From: Algoriphagus marinus
GTDB taxonomy: Bacteria > Bacteroidota > Bacteroidia > Cytophagales > Cyclobacteriaceae
Direction of reading: 5' to 3'
Length of the DNA: 64,000 nucleotides
Assembly: GCF_001936475.1 (NCBI RefSeq)
Contig: NZ_MSPQ01000002.1
Location: 476,738 to 540,737, forward strand
Part shown: positions 8,219 to 16,767 of the stretch, piece by piece
Numbering within the stretch: position 1 is the stretch's first letter
Layout: each line of letters opens with the position of its first letter
Translations under genes and position numbers: made by a program
The notes under the pieces: model-generated
Databases searched by the model: none
The model's input: the letters and a program-made list of their open reading frames with translations, nothing else
Told to the model about the DNA's origin: nothing

Positions 8219-8953
8219 ATGAATAAAAAATATCTAGCTGCAGCAGCACTAGCATCTTTGCTGGTATCTTGCTCTGGAGAAAAAACAGTTGAATCAGAGG
8301 AAACCGTGACTGAGGTTGCTCCTGCTGAGGAATGGATTGATTTGTTCGACGGTCAATCTTTCACAGGCTGGCATAAATACGGAGGAGGGGAAGTCGGTAA
8401 AGCTTGGAAAATAGAAGATGGCGCAATATATCTTGATGCTGTTAATAAAGACGGTTGGCAAACCGGAGACGGCGGAGATATAGTGACAGATGAAGAATTT
8501 GAGAATTTCCATTTAAAGTATGAATGGAAAATCGCTCAAAACGGAAACAGTGGAGTAATATTCTTCATCAACGAATCACCAGAATACCAATATCCTTGGC
8601 AAACTGGTCCTGAAATGCAGGTCCTTGACAATGAAGGACACCCAGACGCCAAAATCATCAGCCATAGAGCAGGTGATTTATATGATCTAATTGTGAGCAG
8701 TGAGGAGACTGTAAAACCTTATGGAGAGTGGAATCAAGCTGAAATCATTGCTGATCATGGTAAACTTGAACTTGTATTGAATGGAACCACAATCGTAAGC
8801 ACGACAATGTGGACTCCAGAATGGGAAGCGTTAATCGCAGGTAGCAAGTTTAAAGACATGCCCGGTTTTGGAAAATTCAAAAAGGGCAAAATTGCTCTTC
8901 AGGATCACGGTGATCTGGTATACTACCGAAACATCGTACTTAAAAAACTTTAA
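8219..8953 (+). CDS. DUF1080 lipoprotein, 3-keto-glycoside hydrolase family
   Basis: The 244-residue protein has a lipoprotein signal (LLVSC, Cys18), then a concanavalin-like DUF1080 domain from about residue 38 (FDGQSFTGWHKYGG, NSGVIFFINE, GPEMQVLDNEGH) to the end. The family (Pfam PF06439) is named 3-keto-disaccharide hydrolase: it cleaves the glycosidic bond after the sugar ring is oxidised at C3. This gives direct functional sense to the neighbouring GMC dehydrogenase, small subunit and cytochrome c. Last gene of the rightward operon; a strong terminator follows. Confidence 0.9.
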   Translation: MNKKYLAAAALASLLVSCSGEKTVESEETVTEVAPAEEWIDLFDGQSFTGWHKYGGGEVGKAWKIEDGAIYLDAVNKDGWQTGDGGDIVTDEEFENFHLKYEWKIAQNGNSGVIFFINESPEYQYPWQTGPEMQVLDNEGHPDAKIISHRAGDLYDLIVSSEETVKPYGEWNQAEIIADHGKLELVLNGTTIVSTTMWTPEWEALIAGSKFKDMPGFGKFKKGKIALQDHGDLVYYRNIVLKKL

Positions 8954-8966
8954 AACTAACAAACAG

Positions 8967-8997
8967 AAAGGCCTCGAAAATTTCGAGGCCTTTTTTT
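8967..8997. terminator. Bidirectional intrinsic terminator
   Basis: A perfect palindrome AAAGGCCTCGAAA/TTTCGAGGCCTTT is followed by a T-run on the plus strand and preceded by A-rich sequence. It serves the DUF1080 operon and the convergent gene that ends at 8996. Confidence 0.88.
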
Positions 8998-9721
8998 ATA
9001 ATCTAGTCACTTTGTCCTTTTTAATGTAAGCAGGCTTCTCTTTCCATTCTATTTCATACCAGTTATCCTTGCTGGACTTGATCCTTACTCGATGACCTGG
9101 CTCAACCAATTCTACGAACTCCCCGCCTGCTGTAGGCTTTGAAACAATAATAGTTGGACTGGAAGTTATCAGACCAGTTCTCGGGCTTTCCAGAAAATTA
9201 TTTGCCAGGAAAATAGAAACTATAAGCAGCACAGTAGGCCAATAGGTCTCTTTCTTTTCAACTTTTCGCCCGGTCCACCAATTCGAAAAAACTGACATTA
9301 GGAGAAAAACCGTCAAAAGACCTACGATATATTCTTTGTATTCTGTTAAAAAAATCAGAAATCGCTGGACGTCTGACACTTCATAGCCTACCAAGGAATT
9401 TTGCCCGGTAAGGCTTTTGATTTTGGTAATTACCTGCGGATTTGGAGCAAGGTCATAATACTTACTCAGGTACAGTGTAGCCTGCTCATTATCCCCTATT
9501 CCCTCTTCAATAAAGGCCATTTTGAGTAACATTGAAGTAGAATACAAGCCCTCTTCATAGTTGGCTCTATAAATCTCCATTGCTTCTTTATAACTTCTTT
9601 GACTAAATAAGGAATCTGCTATTTTTAGATCATTTACATCTGCTTGACAATTAATGCCTTGCAGAAGAAAAGCAAAAAATATCAAAAGTTTTGTAAGAAA
9701 GATTGAATTCAGGTTTGGCAT
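8996..9721 (-). CDS. TPR and SH3-like domain membrane protein (BatE-like)
   Basis: The 241-residue protein has an N-terminal signal or membrane segment (about 8-26) and one or two tetratricopeptide-like repeats (about 30-100; DSLFSQRSYKEAMEIYR). Two membrane spans (about 128-146 and 157-174) and a C-terminal bacterial SH3-like domain (about 180-241, ending WYEIEWKEKPAYIKKDKVTRL with a basic tip) follow. The plan matches the BatE-like proteins of Bacteroidota, but no batA-D genes lie beside it. It is monocistronic, convergent with the DUF1080 operon. Function unknown beyond a likely protein-interaction role at the inner membrane. Confidence 0.65.
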   Translation of the reverse strand: MPNLNSIFLTKLLIFFAFLLQGINCQADVNDLKIADSLFSQRSYKEAMEIYRANYEEGLYSTSMLLKMAFIEEGIGDNEQATLYLSKYYDLAPNPQVITKIKSLTGQNSLVGYEVSDVQRFLIFLTEYKEYIVGLLTVFLLMSVFSNWWTGRKVEKKETYWPTVLLIVSIFLANNFLESPRTGLITSSPTIIVSKPTAGGEFVELVEPGHRVRIKSSKDNWYEIEWKEKPAYIKKDKVTRL

Positions 9722-9860
9722 TTAGATTCTAGTCGCTTATTTTTGCAGTCCAATAACGACAATGATCTGGCAAAAAGCAAGCCTAGGGAGTCAAATTGAA
9801 AGGTTTTTAACCCTCCTTGAGAGGTTAAAGTTTCTGAAAATTTAAGTCAGAAATAAATAT

Positions 9861-9933
9861 GATTCCTTAGCTCAGCTGGTAGAGCAATACACTTTTAATG
9901 TATGGGTCCTGGGTTCGAGCCCCAGAGGGATCA
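9861..9933 (+). tRNA. tRNA-Lys (TTT)
   Basis: A 73-nt cloverleaf: acceptor GATTCCT pairs with AGGGATC, the anticodon stem ATACA/TGTAT encloses CTTTTAA with anticodon TTT, and the T arm is CTGGG/CCCAG around TTCGAGC. CCA is not encoded. It is identical to the copy at 10382-10454. Confidence 0.96.
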
Positions 9934-9969
9934 CAAGTGAAACACCAAAGGTTAAAGGCGAGAAGCCTG

Positions 9970-10024
9970 TCCCGATGCAGTCGAAGCGAAGCGAGACCAT
10001 ATCGGGAAGCCCCAGAGGGATCAC
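9970..10024 (+). repeat. Palindrome joined to a duplicated tRNA-Lys 3' end
   Basis: TCCCGAT (9970-9976) and ATCGGGA (10001-10007) form a 7-bp stem around a purine-rich 24-nt loop. Directly joined to it, 10008-10024 repeats exactly the last 17 nt of the tRNA-Lys region (9918-9934), from inside the T loop to just past the discriminator base. The unit begins 36 nt after the complete tRNA. The same layout occurs after tRNA-Arg and tRNA-Val in this window. Confidence 0.8.
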
Positions 10025-10061
10025 AGAAAATATTAACTTGCACGGAGTTAAAAAAAAGTTT

Positions 10062-10135
10062 CGGGGTGTAGCGTAGCCCGGTATCGCGCCACATTTGGGA
10101 TGTGGAGGTCGTAGGTTCGAATCCTGCCACCCCGA
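10062..10135 (+). tRNA. tRNA-Pro (TGG)
   Basis: Acceptor CGGGGTG pairs with CACCCCG, the anticodon stem CCACA/TGTGG encloses TTTGGGA with anticodon TGG, and there is a standard TTCGAAT T loop. Discriminator A; CCA is not encoded. Confidence 0.96.
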
Positions 10136-10188
10136 CTTTATATTAATGTTGATCGAAGTTTTGAAATAGCTCGATCTTCTTTTATCCA

Positions 10189-10262
10189 GGTCCTGTAGCT
10201 CAACCGGATAGAGCAACTGCCTTCTAAGCAGTAGGTTTCAGGTTCGAGTCCTGACAGGATCA
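10189..10262 (+). tRNA. tRNA-Arg (TCT)
   Basis: Acceptor GGTCCTG pairs with CAGGATC (one G-U pair), the anticodon stem ACTGC/GCAGT encloses CTTCTAA with anticodon TCT, and the T stem is TCAGG/CCTGA around TTCGAGT. Confidence 0.95.
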
Positions 10263-10280
10263 CTTAGATAAGATCTAATT

Positions 10281-10329
10281 GTAGGTTTCAGTCCACGATA
10301 ACTATCGGGACGAGTCCTGACAGGATCAC
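10281..10329 (+). repeat. tRNA-Arg 3' third duplicated and split by a palindrome
   Basis: 10281-10291 repeats the variable-loop/T-stem part of tRNA-Arg (GTAGGTTTCAG, as at 10231-10241). 10311-10329 repeats its T loop to 3' end (CGAGTCCTGACAGGATCAC). Between them the three bases GTT are replaced by a short palindromic segment. Together with its flanks, 10291-10311 folds as GTCC-A-CGATA-AC-TATCG-GGAC, a 9-bp stem with one bulged base. Confidence 0.8.
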
Positions 10330-10338
10330 TTTATTACC

Positions 10339-10369
10339 GAAGCGGAATTACGTTCCGCTTTTTATTTTA
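10339..10369 (+). terminator. Intrinsic terminator after the tRNA-Lys/Pro/Arg cluster
   Basis: AAGCGGAA/TTCCGCTT stem (10340-10347 and 10353-10360) followed by TTTATTTTAT. Confidence 0.75.
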
Positions 10370-10381
10370 TTATCATTTACC

Positions 10382-10454
10382 GATTCCTTAGCTCAGCTGG
10401 TAGAGCAATACACTTTTAATGTATGGGTCCTGGGTTCGAGCCCCAGAGGGATCA
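10382..10454 (+). tRNA. tRNA-Lys (TTT), second identical copy
   Basis: Same 73 nt as 9861-9933, and the identity continues for five further bases (CACAAG context) before diverging. It lies after the terminator that closes the preceding tRNA cluster, so it is probably transcribed separately. Confidence 0.96.
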
Positions 10455-10455
10455 C

Positions 10456-10495
10456 AAGAAAGCAGTCCAAAATTGGACTGCTTTTCTTATTTTTA
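10456..10495 (+). terminator. Intrinsic terminator after tRNA-Lys
   Basis: A long stem AAGCAGTCCAA/TTGGACTGCTT with a 2-nt loop, followed by TTCTTATTTTT. Confidence 0.85.
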
Positions 10496-10571
10496 GGCAT
10501 ATCAAAACTCGGCAATAATCGTTTACGGATTTTCATTTGTTAATTCATGAATTAATGTGGATTGTTGATGC

Positions 10572-13139
10572 ATGAAAAATCTGATTACCCTGCTCTCTAT
10601 CATCCTCGTTATAGCTTCTTGCTCTCCCCCTATATCTGACAATCATTTTTACGATCCAGGGATTTCTTTGGAACTTGCAAAATTCAGAAAGCAACAAATT
10701 TCAGATATCCATTACATCCTGGACTTTTCTATCCCGAAGAAAAAAGAGGATAGAATAAATTCTCTTTTGAAACTAGAGTTAACTATTTCAAATATTGACC
10801 ATCCACTCATTTTGGATTTCAATGAAAAATCAGAAAACATCAAATCAATTCTTGTAAATGGGGAATCCACACTAGTCAGACATGAAAAGGAACACATCAT
10901 TATAGATAAAAATCATTTGAAATCAGGTTCTAATCAACTCGAAATAGAATTTATTGCAGGTGATCTATCTTTAAATAGAAATGATGACTTTCTATATACA
11001 CTTTTGGTTCCTGACCGGGCAAGCACTTTATTTCCTTGTTTTGATCAACCTGATTTGAAAGCGAATTACACATTAAGCATCACTGCTCCGAAAGGTTGGG
11101 AAGTTTTGGCAGGAGGCCCTGAGTTAGTCACAATCGAGGAAGGGGATTTCACTAAACACGAGTTTAAGAAATCTGATCTCATGAGTTCCTACCTTTTTTC
11201 ATTTGTGGCAGGAGATTTTAAAACAGCACGCTCCGAAGAAATCTTCCCTCAAAAAATGCTTTACAGGGAGACAAATCCAGAAAAGATTGAAGCAAGTATT
11301 CCCGAAGTATTTGTTCTACACCGTAAATCAGTAGACTTTTTAGAGAACTATACAGGGTATTCTTTTCCCTTTCAGAAATTAGATTTTGCGACAATTCCTA
11401 TTTTCCAATATGGAGGAATGGAACATGTGGGAGCTATTCAGTATAGAGAGTCAGCTTTATTTTTGGATAGCAATGCTACAGATTCGGAGCTTCTAAGCCG
11501 CGCAAAATTGATTGGACATGAGACTGCACACATGTGGTTTGGAGACTTGGTTTCAATTGAATGGTTCAATGACGTCTGGATGAAAGAAGTCTTTGCAGGG
11601 TTTATGGCAGGAAAAATTGTAAACCCTAATTACCCTGAAATCAATCATGACCTAGCCTTTTTAACTTCCAACTATCCGTCAGCTTATGGGGAAGACAGAA
11701 CAGCAGGAACAAACCCGATCAGGCAAAATCTACCCAATCTAAAAGATGCCGGATCACTTTATGGAAGTATTATTTATAACAAAGCCCCTATCATGATGAG
11801 ACAGCTGGAGACAGCTATGGGAGAAAAGGCATTCCAAAAAGGGATTCAAACATATATAAGGAAGTATGCAAATGGAAACGCCAACTGGAATAACCTTGTG
11901 GAGATTTTGGACGAAGAAACATCCATTGATCTACAAAAGTGGAGCGATGTCTGGGTAAATCAATCAAGTCGTCCTTTATTTTCTGAGCATATTTCAATCG
12001 ACAAGAATGGAAATATCGCTGAGTTTTCGATTTCACAAAAAGCAGAAGATGGGTCCAAGAAAATTTGGCCCCAATTATTCGACATTACTTTAGTCTATTC
12101 TGATCACCTTAAAAACATTCCAATCGCTATTGAAAACCAGAAACTGACTATTGATGAAGCTATCGGATTGGAAAAACCAGAAGCGATCTTATACAACAGC
12201 AATGGTCTAGGATATGGGGTTTTCCCGATTGATTTGACTTCTTTAGAGAACTACCCGAATCTCGAAAACGAAGTAATGAGAGCACATAGCTTTATAAATC
12301 TCTATGAAAACACACTTTTGGGTAATGTGCCGGCAGAAATCGCTTTAGAAATTATTAGAAAAGGGATCAATACCGAAAAAAATGAAATTCTGATTAGACT
12401 TCTAGCATCAGAGGCCAGCAGTCTATTTTGGACTTTTCTTCCCAAAGAAAATAGAGAAGCTATTCTATCAGATTTTGAAAATCAGATCTGGGATTTACTC
12501 CAGGCTGATTTACCAACAAATATTAAGAAAAGCTTATTTTCTCTTTATAGTAGAATTGCCTACTCAGAATCCGGTAAAACCAATCTCTACAGTGTTTGGA
12601 ATAAAAATCTAGAAATCGAAAATTTGAAGTTAAACCCCGACAACTTTACCGCTTTGGCGATGAATTTGGCGCTTTATGGACATACCCAATCGGAAGAAAT
12701 TCTAGATAAGGAAAGATCAAGAATTTCTAATCCAGATAAATTGGATCGATTCGACTTCTTGAGACCTGCCCTTTCACAAAATGTGGAAGATCGAGACCGA
12801 TTATTTGAATCATTTAAAGAAGCTGCAAACCGCGAAAAAGAATCTTGGGTTTTGGATGCTTGTGAGTATATACATCATCCATTACATCAGGCAGAAAGCG
12901 TAAAACATGTGCCACTTTCATTGGCTCTTTTAGATGAGATCCAGAAGACAGGGGATATATTCTTCCCAAAAAGATGGATAACCTCGACTGTCGGCCAATA
13001 CACTTCAAAAGAAGCAGCTGATGAGGTAACCAATTTTCTAAGAGATAATCCAAATTTTAATCCAATTCTAAAAAACAAAATTTTACAAGGCACGGATGAT
13101 CTCATGCGAGTACAAAGAATTTCAGGAATTGAGAATTGA
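10572..13139 (+). CDS. M1-family metallopeptidase, lipoprotein
   Basis: The 855-residue protein is a gluzincin of the M1 aminopeptidase family. The zinc site is complete: HETAH at 316-320 with the third ligand Glu339, spaced 18 residues as usual. The exopeptidase loop that is normally GAMEN reads GGMEH (281-285), so its last residue is changed. A lipobox (VIASC, Cys17) makes it a membrane-anchored periplasmic enzyme. An N-terminal beta domain (about 30-220) and a C-terminal helical region (about 560-855) complete the aminopeptidase-N plan. It probably trims imported or periplasmic peptides. It stands alone and its stop codon abuts the convergent gene's stop. Confidence 0.9.
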   Translation: MKNLITLLSIILVIASCSPPISDNHFYDPGISLELAKFRKQQISDIHYILDFSIPKKKEDRINSLLKLELTISNIDHPLILDFNEKSENIKSILVNGESTLVRHEKEHIIIDKNHLKSGSNQLEIEFIAGDLSLNRNDDFLYTLLVPDRASTLFPCFDQPDLKANYTLSITAPKGWEVLAGGPELVTIEEGDFTKHEFKKSDLMSSYLFSFVAGDFKTARSEEIFPQKMLYRETNPEKIEASIPEVFVLHRKSVDFLENYTGYSFPFQKLDFATIPIFQYGGMEHVGAIQYRESALFLDSNATDSELLSRAKLIGHETAHMWFGDLVSIEWFNDVWMKEVFAGFMAGKIVNPNYPEINHDLAFLTSNYPSAYGEDRTAGTNPIRQNLPNLKDAGSLYGSIIYNKAPIMMRQLETAMGEKAFQKGIQTYIRKYANGNANWNNLVEILDEETSIDLQKWSDVWVNQSSRPLFSEHISIDKNGNIAEFSISQKAEDGSKKIWPQLFDITLVYSDHLKNIPIAIENQKLTIDEAIGLEKPEAILYNSNGLGYGVFPIDLTSLENYPNLENEVMRAHSFINLYENTLLGNVPAEIALEIIRKGINTEKNEILIRLLASEASSLFWTFLPKENREAILSDFENQIWDLLQADLPTNIKKSLFSLYSRIAYSESGKTNLYSVWNKNLEIENLKLNPDNFTALAMNLALYGHTQSEEILDKERSRISNPDKLDRFDFLRPALSQNVEDRDRLFESFKEAANREKESWVLDACEYIHHPLHQAESVKHVPLSLALLDEIQKTGDIFFPKRWITSTVGQYTSKEAADEVTNFLRDNPNFNPILKNKILQGTDDLMRVQRISGIEN

Positions 13140-13760
13140 TTAGAAGTTCAATGGATCCAAGTGTTTAAAATGTCCGTTTTGGCTAATCTTTTCTTTAGCC
13201 TGCTCTGCAGCCTTAACCGCTGGGATAATCCGTTTAAAATGATTTACCAAAAATCTTGTGCGCTCTGCTTCAGAGACCATTTTCAGCAATTCCAGTTCCT
13301 CTTCGAGACTAAGCCCTATTTTATGGGAAAAAGTATATGAATTTACAGATTTAGGGTCTACTTCAACGTCATACTTTAACAAGAAGAGCATCTCCTTCAA
13401 ATAAAAAATATACTCTTGATTTAAAAAAGAATCTACCGTAGGGTCATTAGGCAGAAACTCAATCTCACCGCCAGCATACTCTTTTCCTGGGGATGGATTG
13501 TCAAATGATTTAATACGAAAAGGCTGGATTCCAACAGTTTTGACATCTAGCCTCCCGTCTTCATATCGCTTATAAACTTGATCAAGCCTTACCAAAGTCC
13601 CAAAACCGGAAATTTTATCCAAAAAAGTACAAACACCAAAGACGCCACCTTCGATCTCAATATCAGCAATAAGTTGTCTATACCTAGGCTCAAAAATATG
13701 AAGGTTTAACTCTTCATCAGGAAAGGCAACAAGCTTAAGAGGAAAAAAGGGGACGTACAT
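13140..13760 (-). CDS. LON N-terminal-domain protein (Lon substrate-binding-like)
   Basis: The 206-residue protein consists of the LON N-terminal domain alone (FFPLKLVAFPDEELNLHIFEPRYR at the start, GVCTF further on). The AAA+ and Ser/Lys protease domains of Lon protease are absent. Such stand-alone LON-domain proteins are widespread in bacteria; their role is poorly defined, possibly substrate or peptide binding. It is monocistronic and ends base-to-base with the upstream M1 peptidase, leaving no spacer between the convergent stops. Confidence 0.85.
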   Translation of the reverse strand: MYVPFFPLKLVAFPDEELNLHIFEPRYRQLIADIEIEGGVFGVCTFLDKISGFGTLVRLDQVYKRYEDGRLDVKTVGIQPFRIKSFDNPSPGKEYAGGEIEFLPNDPTVDSFLNQEYIFYLKEMLFLLKYDVEVDPKSVNSYTFSHKIGLSLEEELELLKMVSEAERTRFLVNHFKRIIPAVKAAEQAKEKISQNGHFKHLDPLNF

Positions 13761-13806
13761 TTTTGGTTTTTAGATTTATTAACTGATGCCGGCTAATTTT
13801 GGTTTT

Positions 13807-13838
13807 CAAAAAAAAAGCCGGTTAAAAAAACCGGCTTT
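13807..13838 (-). terminator. Intrinsic terminator of the GAPDH gene
   Basis: AAAGCCGGTT/AACCGGCTTT stem (13814-13823 and 13829-13838). On the minus strand it is followed by a run of about nine U, 5 nt after the GAPDH stop. Confidence 0.88.
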
Positions 13839-13842
13839 AAAA

Positions 13843-14877
<1,035 letters not shown>

Positions 14878-15102
14878 CTAAAAACTCTAACAGAATAGCC
14901 ACTTTTGGCTAAAAATTCCTGATGAATGGCTAAGTTATTACAATTTTTTGGCTAGCCCAAACTATTCCAATGCTTAACTTAAACGACTCTATTCCAAAGG
15001 AAATTCAATCGATTTCGAAGAAAAATAATTGTAGGAGTTCTATAAAAACTCATACTAAAATTAGAATTCTTAATTTAATGATTTAAAAAACAGAGATTTT
15101 TA

Positions 15103-15933
15103 ATGTTCGTGAAAGCAATTCAAGATATCGCTAAATTCACTCGGGCGATCCATTCTATTTCAAGAAATTTCGGATCGCCCCAGGTTCAAAAAGGATCAGC
15201 AACACTTTTCTTTGTCAATCGAGAAGGATATGCGCTGACCTGCAAGCATGTTGCCCAATGGATCAGTCAAGCAAAAGAACTGGGAGCAGGAAAGCGGCAT
15301 GCCTTGGCAAAGAAACTTGGTCTTCATGCAGATCAAACCAGTGAGATGCGGATCACATTTGTCGATTGCGTTGACAAAATCAGCAATCTCAAATTTCACC
15401 TCCACCCAATTTATGATTTAGCCTTAATCAAGTTTGAAGGTTTCGATAAAATACTTTTTCCAAATACCCCGATTTTTCAAAAAGATGAAAGTGCTATTCA
15501 GCCTGGGGCAATGCTGTGCCGTCTTGGGTTTCCATTTCCGGAATTCAGCAATTTTGGATTGGATCAAAACTCACAAACGCTTGTTTGGACCAAAGAGGGA
15601 AATGCCCGGTCGCCAAGATTTCCCATTGAAGGAATGCTCACTCGTTTTTTAGGGGACAATTCGGGAAAAGTATATGGGATGGAACTCAGTACACCTGGGC
15701 TCCGAGGGCAAAGTGGTGGCCCTTTGTTTGATTCGGAAGGTAAAATCTTTGGAATGCAAAGCAGGACAAAGCATTTACATCTAGGGTTTGATATTGAAGA
15801 AAAAGCAATTATCGCTCATGGTAAAGCAAAAAAAGTAAATGATTACGCGTTTATCCATTTAGGCGAATGCATACACGTCTCCGTGATTAAGGAGTTTTTG
15901 AGACAGCACAATGTTGCTTTTGAGGAGGGATAA
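15103..15933 (+). CDS. Trypsin-like serine protease
   Basis: The 276-residue protein has a chymotrypsin-fold catalytic triad in order: His49 (LTCKHVAQW), Asp105 (YDLALIKF) and Ser204 (GQSGGPLFD). No signal peptide or PDZ domain is seen, so it may act in the cytoplasm, unlike DegP/HtrA. Stand-alone cytoplasmic trypsin-like domains are often found as effectors or accessory proteases in bacterial conflict systems. It is convergent with the HNH / zinc-finger / GTPase operon, 147 nt away, which places it in an accessory-looking patch. Any link with those genes is inference. Confidence 0.82.
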   Translation: MFVKAIQDIAKFTRAIHSISRNFGSPQVQKGSATLFFVNREGYALTCKHVAQWISQAKELGAGKRHALAKKLGLHADQTSEMRITFVDCVDKISNLKFHLHPIYDLALIKFEGFDKILFPNTPIFQKDESAIQPGAMLCRLGFPFPEFSNFGLDQNSQTLVWTKEGNARSPRFPIEGMLTRFLGDNSGKVYGMELSTPGLRGQSGGPLFDSEGKIFGMQSRTKHLHLGFDIEEKAIIAHGKAKKVNDYAFIHLGECIHVSVIKEFLRQHNVAFEEG

Positions 15934-16080
15934 AAGCGGATCTCTTATCACCCCATAAAAGACCCGCCAAAAAAGTACTTAACACCTGAAGAGGTTATCT
16001 GAAACAATAGCCTATAATAACCATAGATAATGAAACATGGGATATTGATAGATAAGTGCTATCAAATCCTAAATAGCTGA

Positions 16081-16509
16081 TTACTTTCTCTTTAACAGCT
16101 CTTTTTTCTTTTCGATGGCTTGCTTAGCAAGCTGGATAGCTTTTTCCACCAAATCGATTTTGATAGATTCATTTCGAGTCTGACGCTCTTCCTGAATCCA
16201 GACTTCCGGATTTTTCTTTCCCTTGGACTGATTGATACTTCGAAGTGTCACGGCAATGTTCTCAGGGATATTGACAATCTCAGCAATTTCTTGATCATTG
16301 AACTGATCTTTGAATTTGGAGTGAATCAGTTCTGAAGGAAAGATATGATCATAGTCATACGGATCACCTCCCCATAACTGCTCGCCTGTATAAGTGTCGA
16401 GATAGAAAGCTCTTCCGCTTCCTTTTCGTAGGGCTTCAGCATGAAGTTCTGCCTTTACTTTTTCAAAAGCCTTATTGATTTCTCCTCGATGATAGGGTCT
16501 GGACATCAT
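16081..16509 (-). CDS. HNH endonuclease-like protein
   Basis: The 142-residue protein carries an HNH-type core: YDYDHIFP (Asp54-His55), then NIPENIAVT (Asn84) and INQSKGKKNPEVW (Asn93, Lys96), the layout of HNH nucleases of the McrA/Cas9-like type. The N-terminal 40 residues are helical and charged, and the C-terminal 40 are a Lys-rich helix. Its double start codon (ATGATG) follows immediately on the stop codon of the zinc-finger gene, which indicates translational coupling. It is the last gene of the GTPase / zinc-finger / HNH operon and presumably supplies nuclease activity. Confidence 0.72.
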   Translation of the reverse strand: MMSRPYHRGEINKAFEKVKAELHAEALRKGSGRAFYLDTYTGEQLWGGDPYDYDHIFPSELIHSKFKDQFNDQEIAEIVNIPENIAVTLRSINQSKGKKNPEVWIQEERQTRNESIKIDLVEKAIQLAKQAIEKKKELLKRK

Positions 16510-16761
16510 TTATAAAGCTGGTGAATGCTTTCCTTTGTTTGAGCCTGATGGATGACGGAAGCAAGGCATTGAGGTGAGACTTGCCAAACTATTATTGCTG
16601 GTCCCGCAATACTTGCAAGAATAACTTGACTTCTCTGAACCTTCGTACAGTTTGTGCTTCCCTTTGTTCGATCCCAAAGGATGTCTAAAACAGGGAGAAG
16701 CAGTCAAATTTGCGACGGAAGTAAATTTGGTTCCGCAGTATTCGCAGAGTGAGGTGGGCAT
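16510..16761 (-). CDS. Tandem zinc-finger protein
   Basis: The 83-residue protein is two copies of one about 33-residue motif with a 43-residue period. The first has Cys6-X2-Cys9, Cys24 and His27 (PCFRHP) then SNKGKH; the second has Cys49-X2-Cys52, Cys67 and His70 then SNKGKH. Each copy supplies CCCH ligands for one zinc. No other domain is present, so this is probably a nucleic-acid- or protein-binding adaptor. It sits 6 nt after the GTPase gene and abuts the HNH gene. I do not recognise a characterised family. Confidence 0.75.
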   Translation of the reverse strand: MPTSLCEYCGTKFTSVANLTASPCFRHPLGSNKGKHKLYEGSEKSSYSCKYCGTSNNSLASLTSMPCFRHPSGSNKGKHSPAL

Positions 16762-16767
16762 AATGGT

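Noticed and set aside
9867..10216. Open frames on the minus strand across the tRNA cluster
   Set aside because: They are translations of tRNA genes and their duplicated 3' ends; no independent coding signs.
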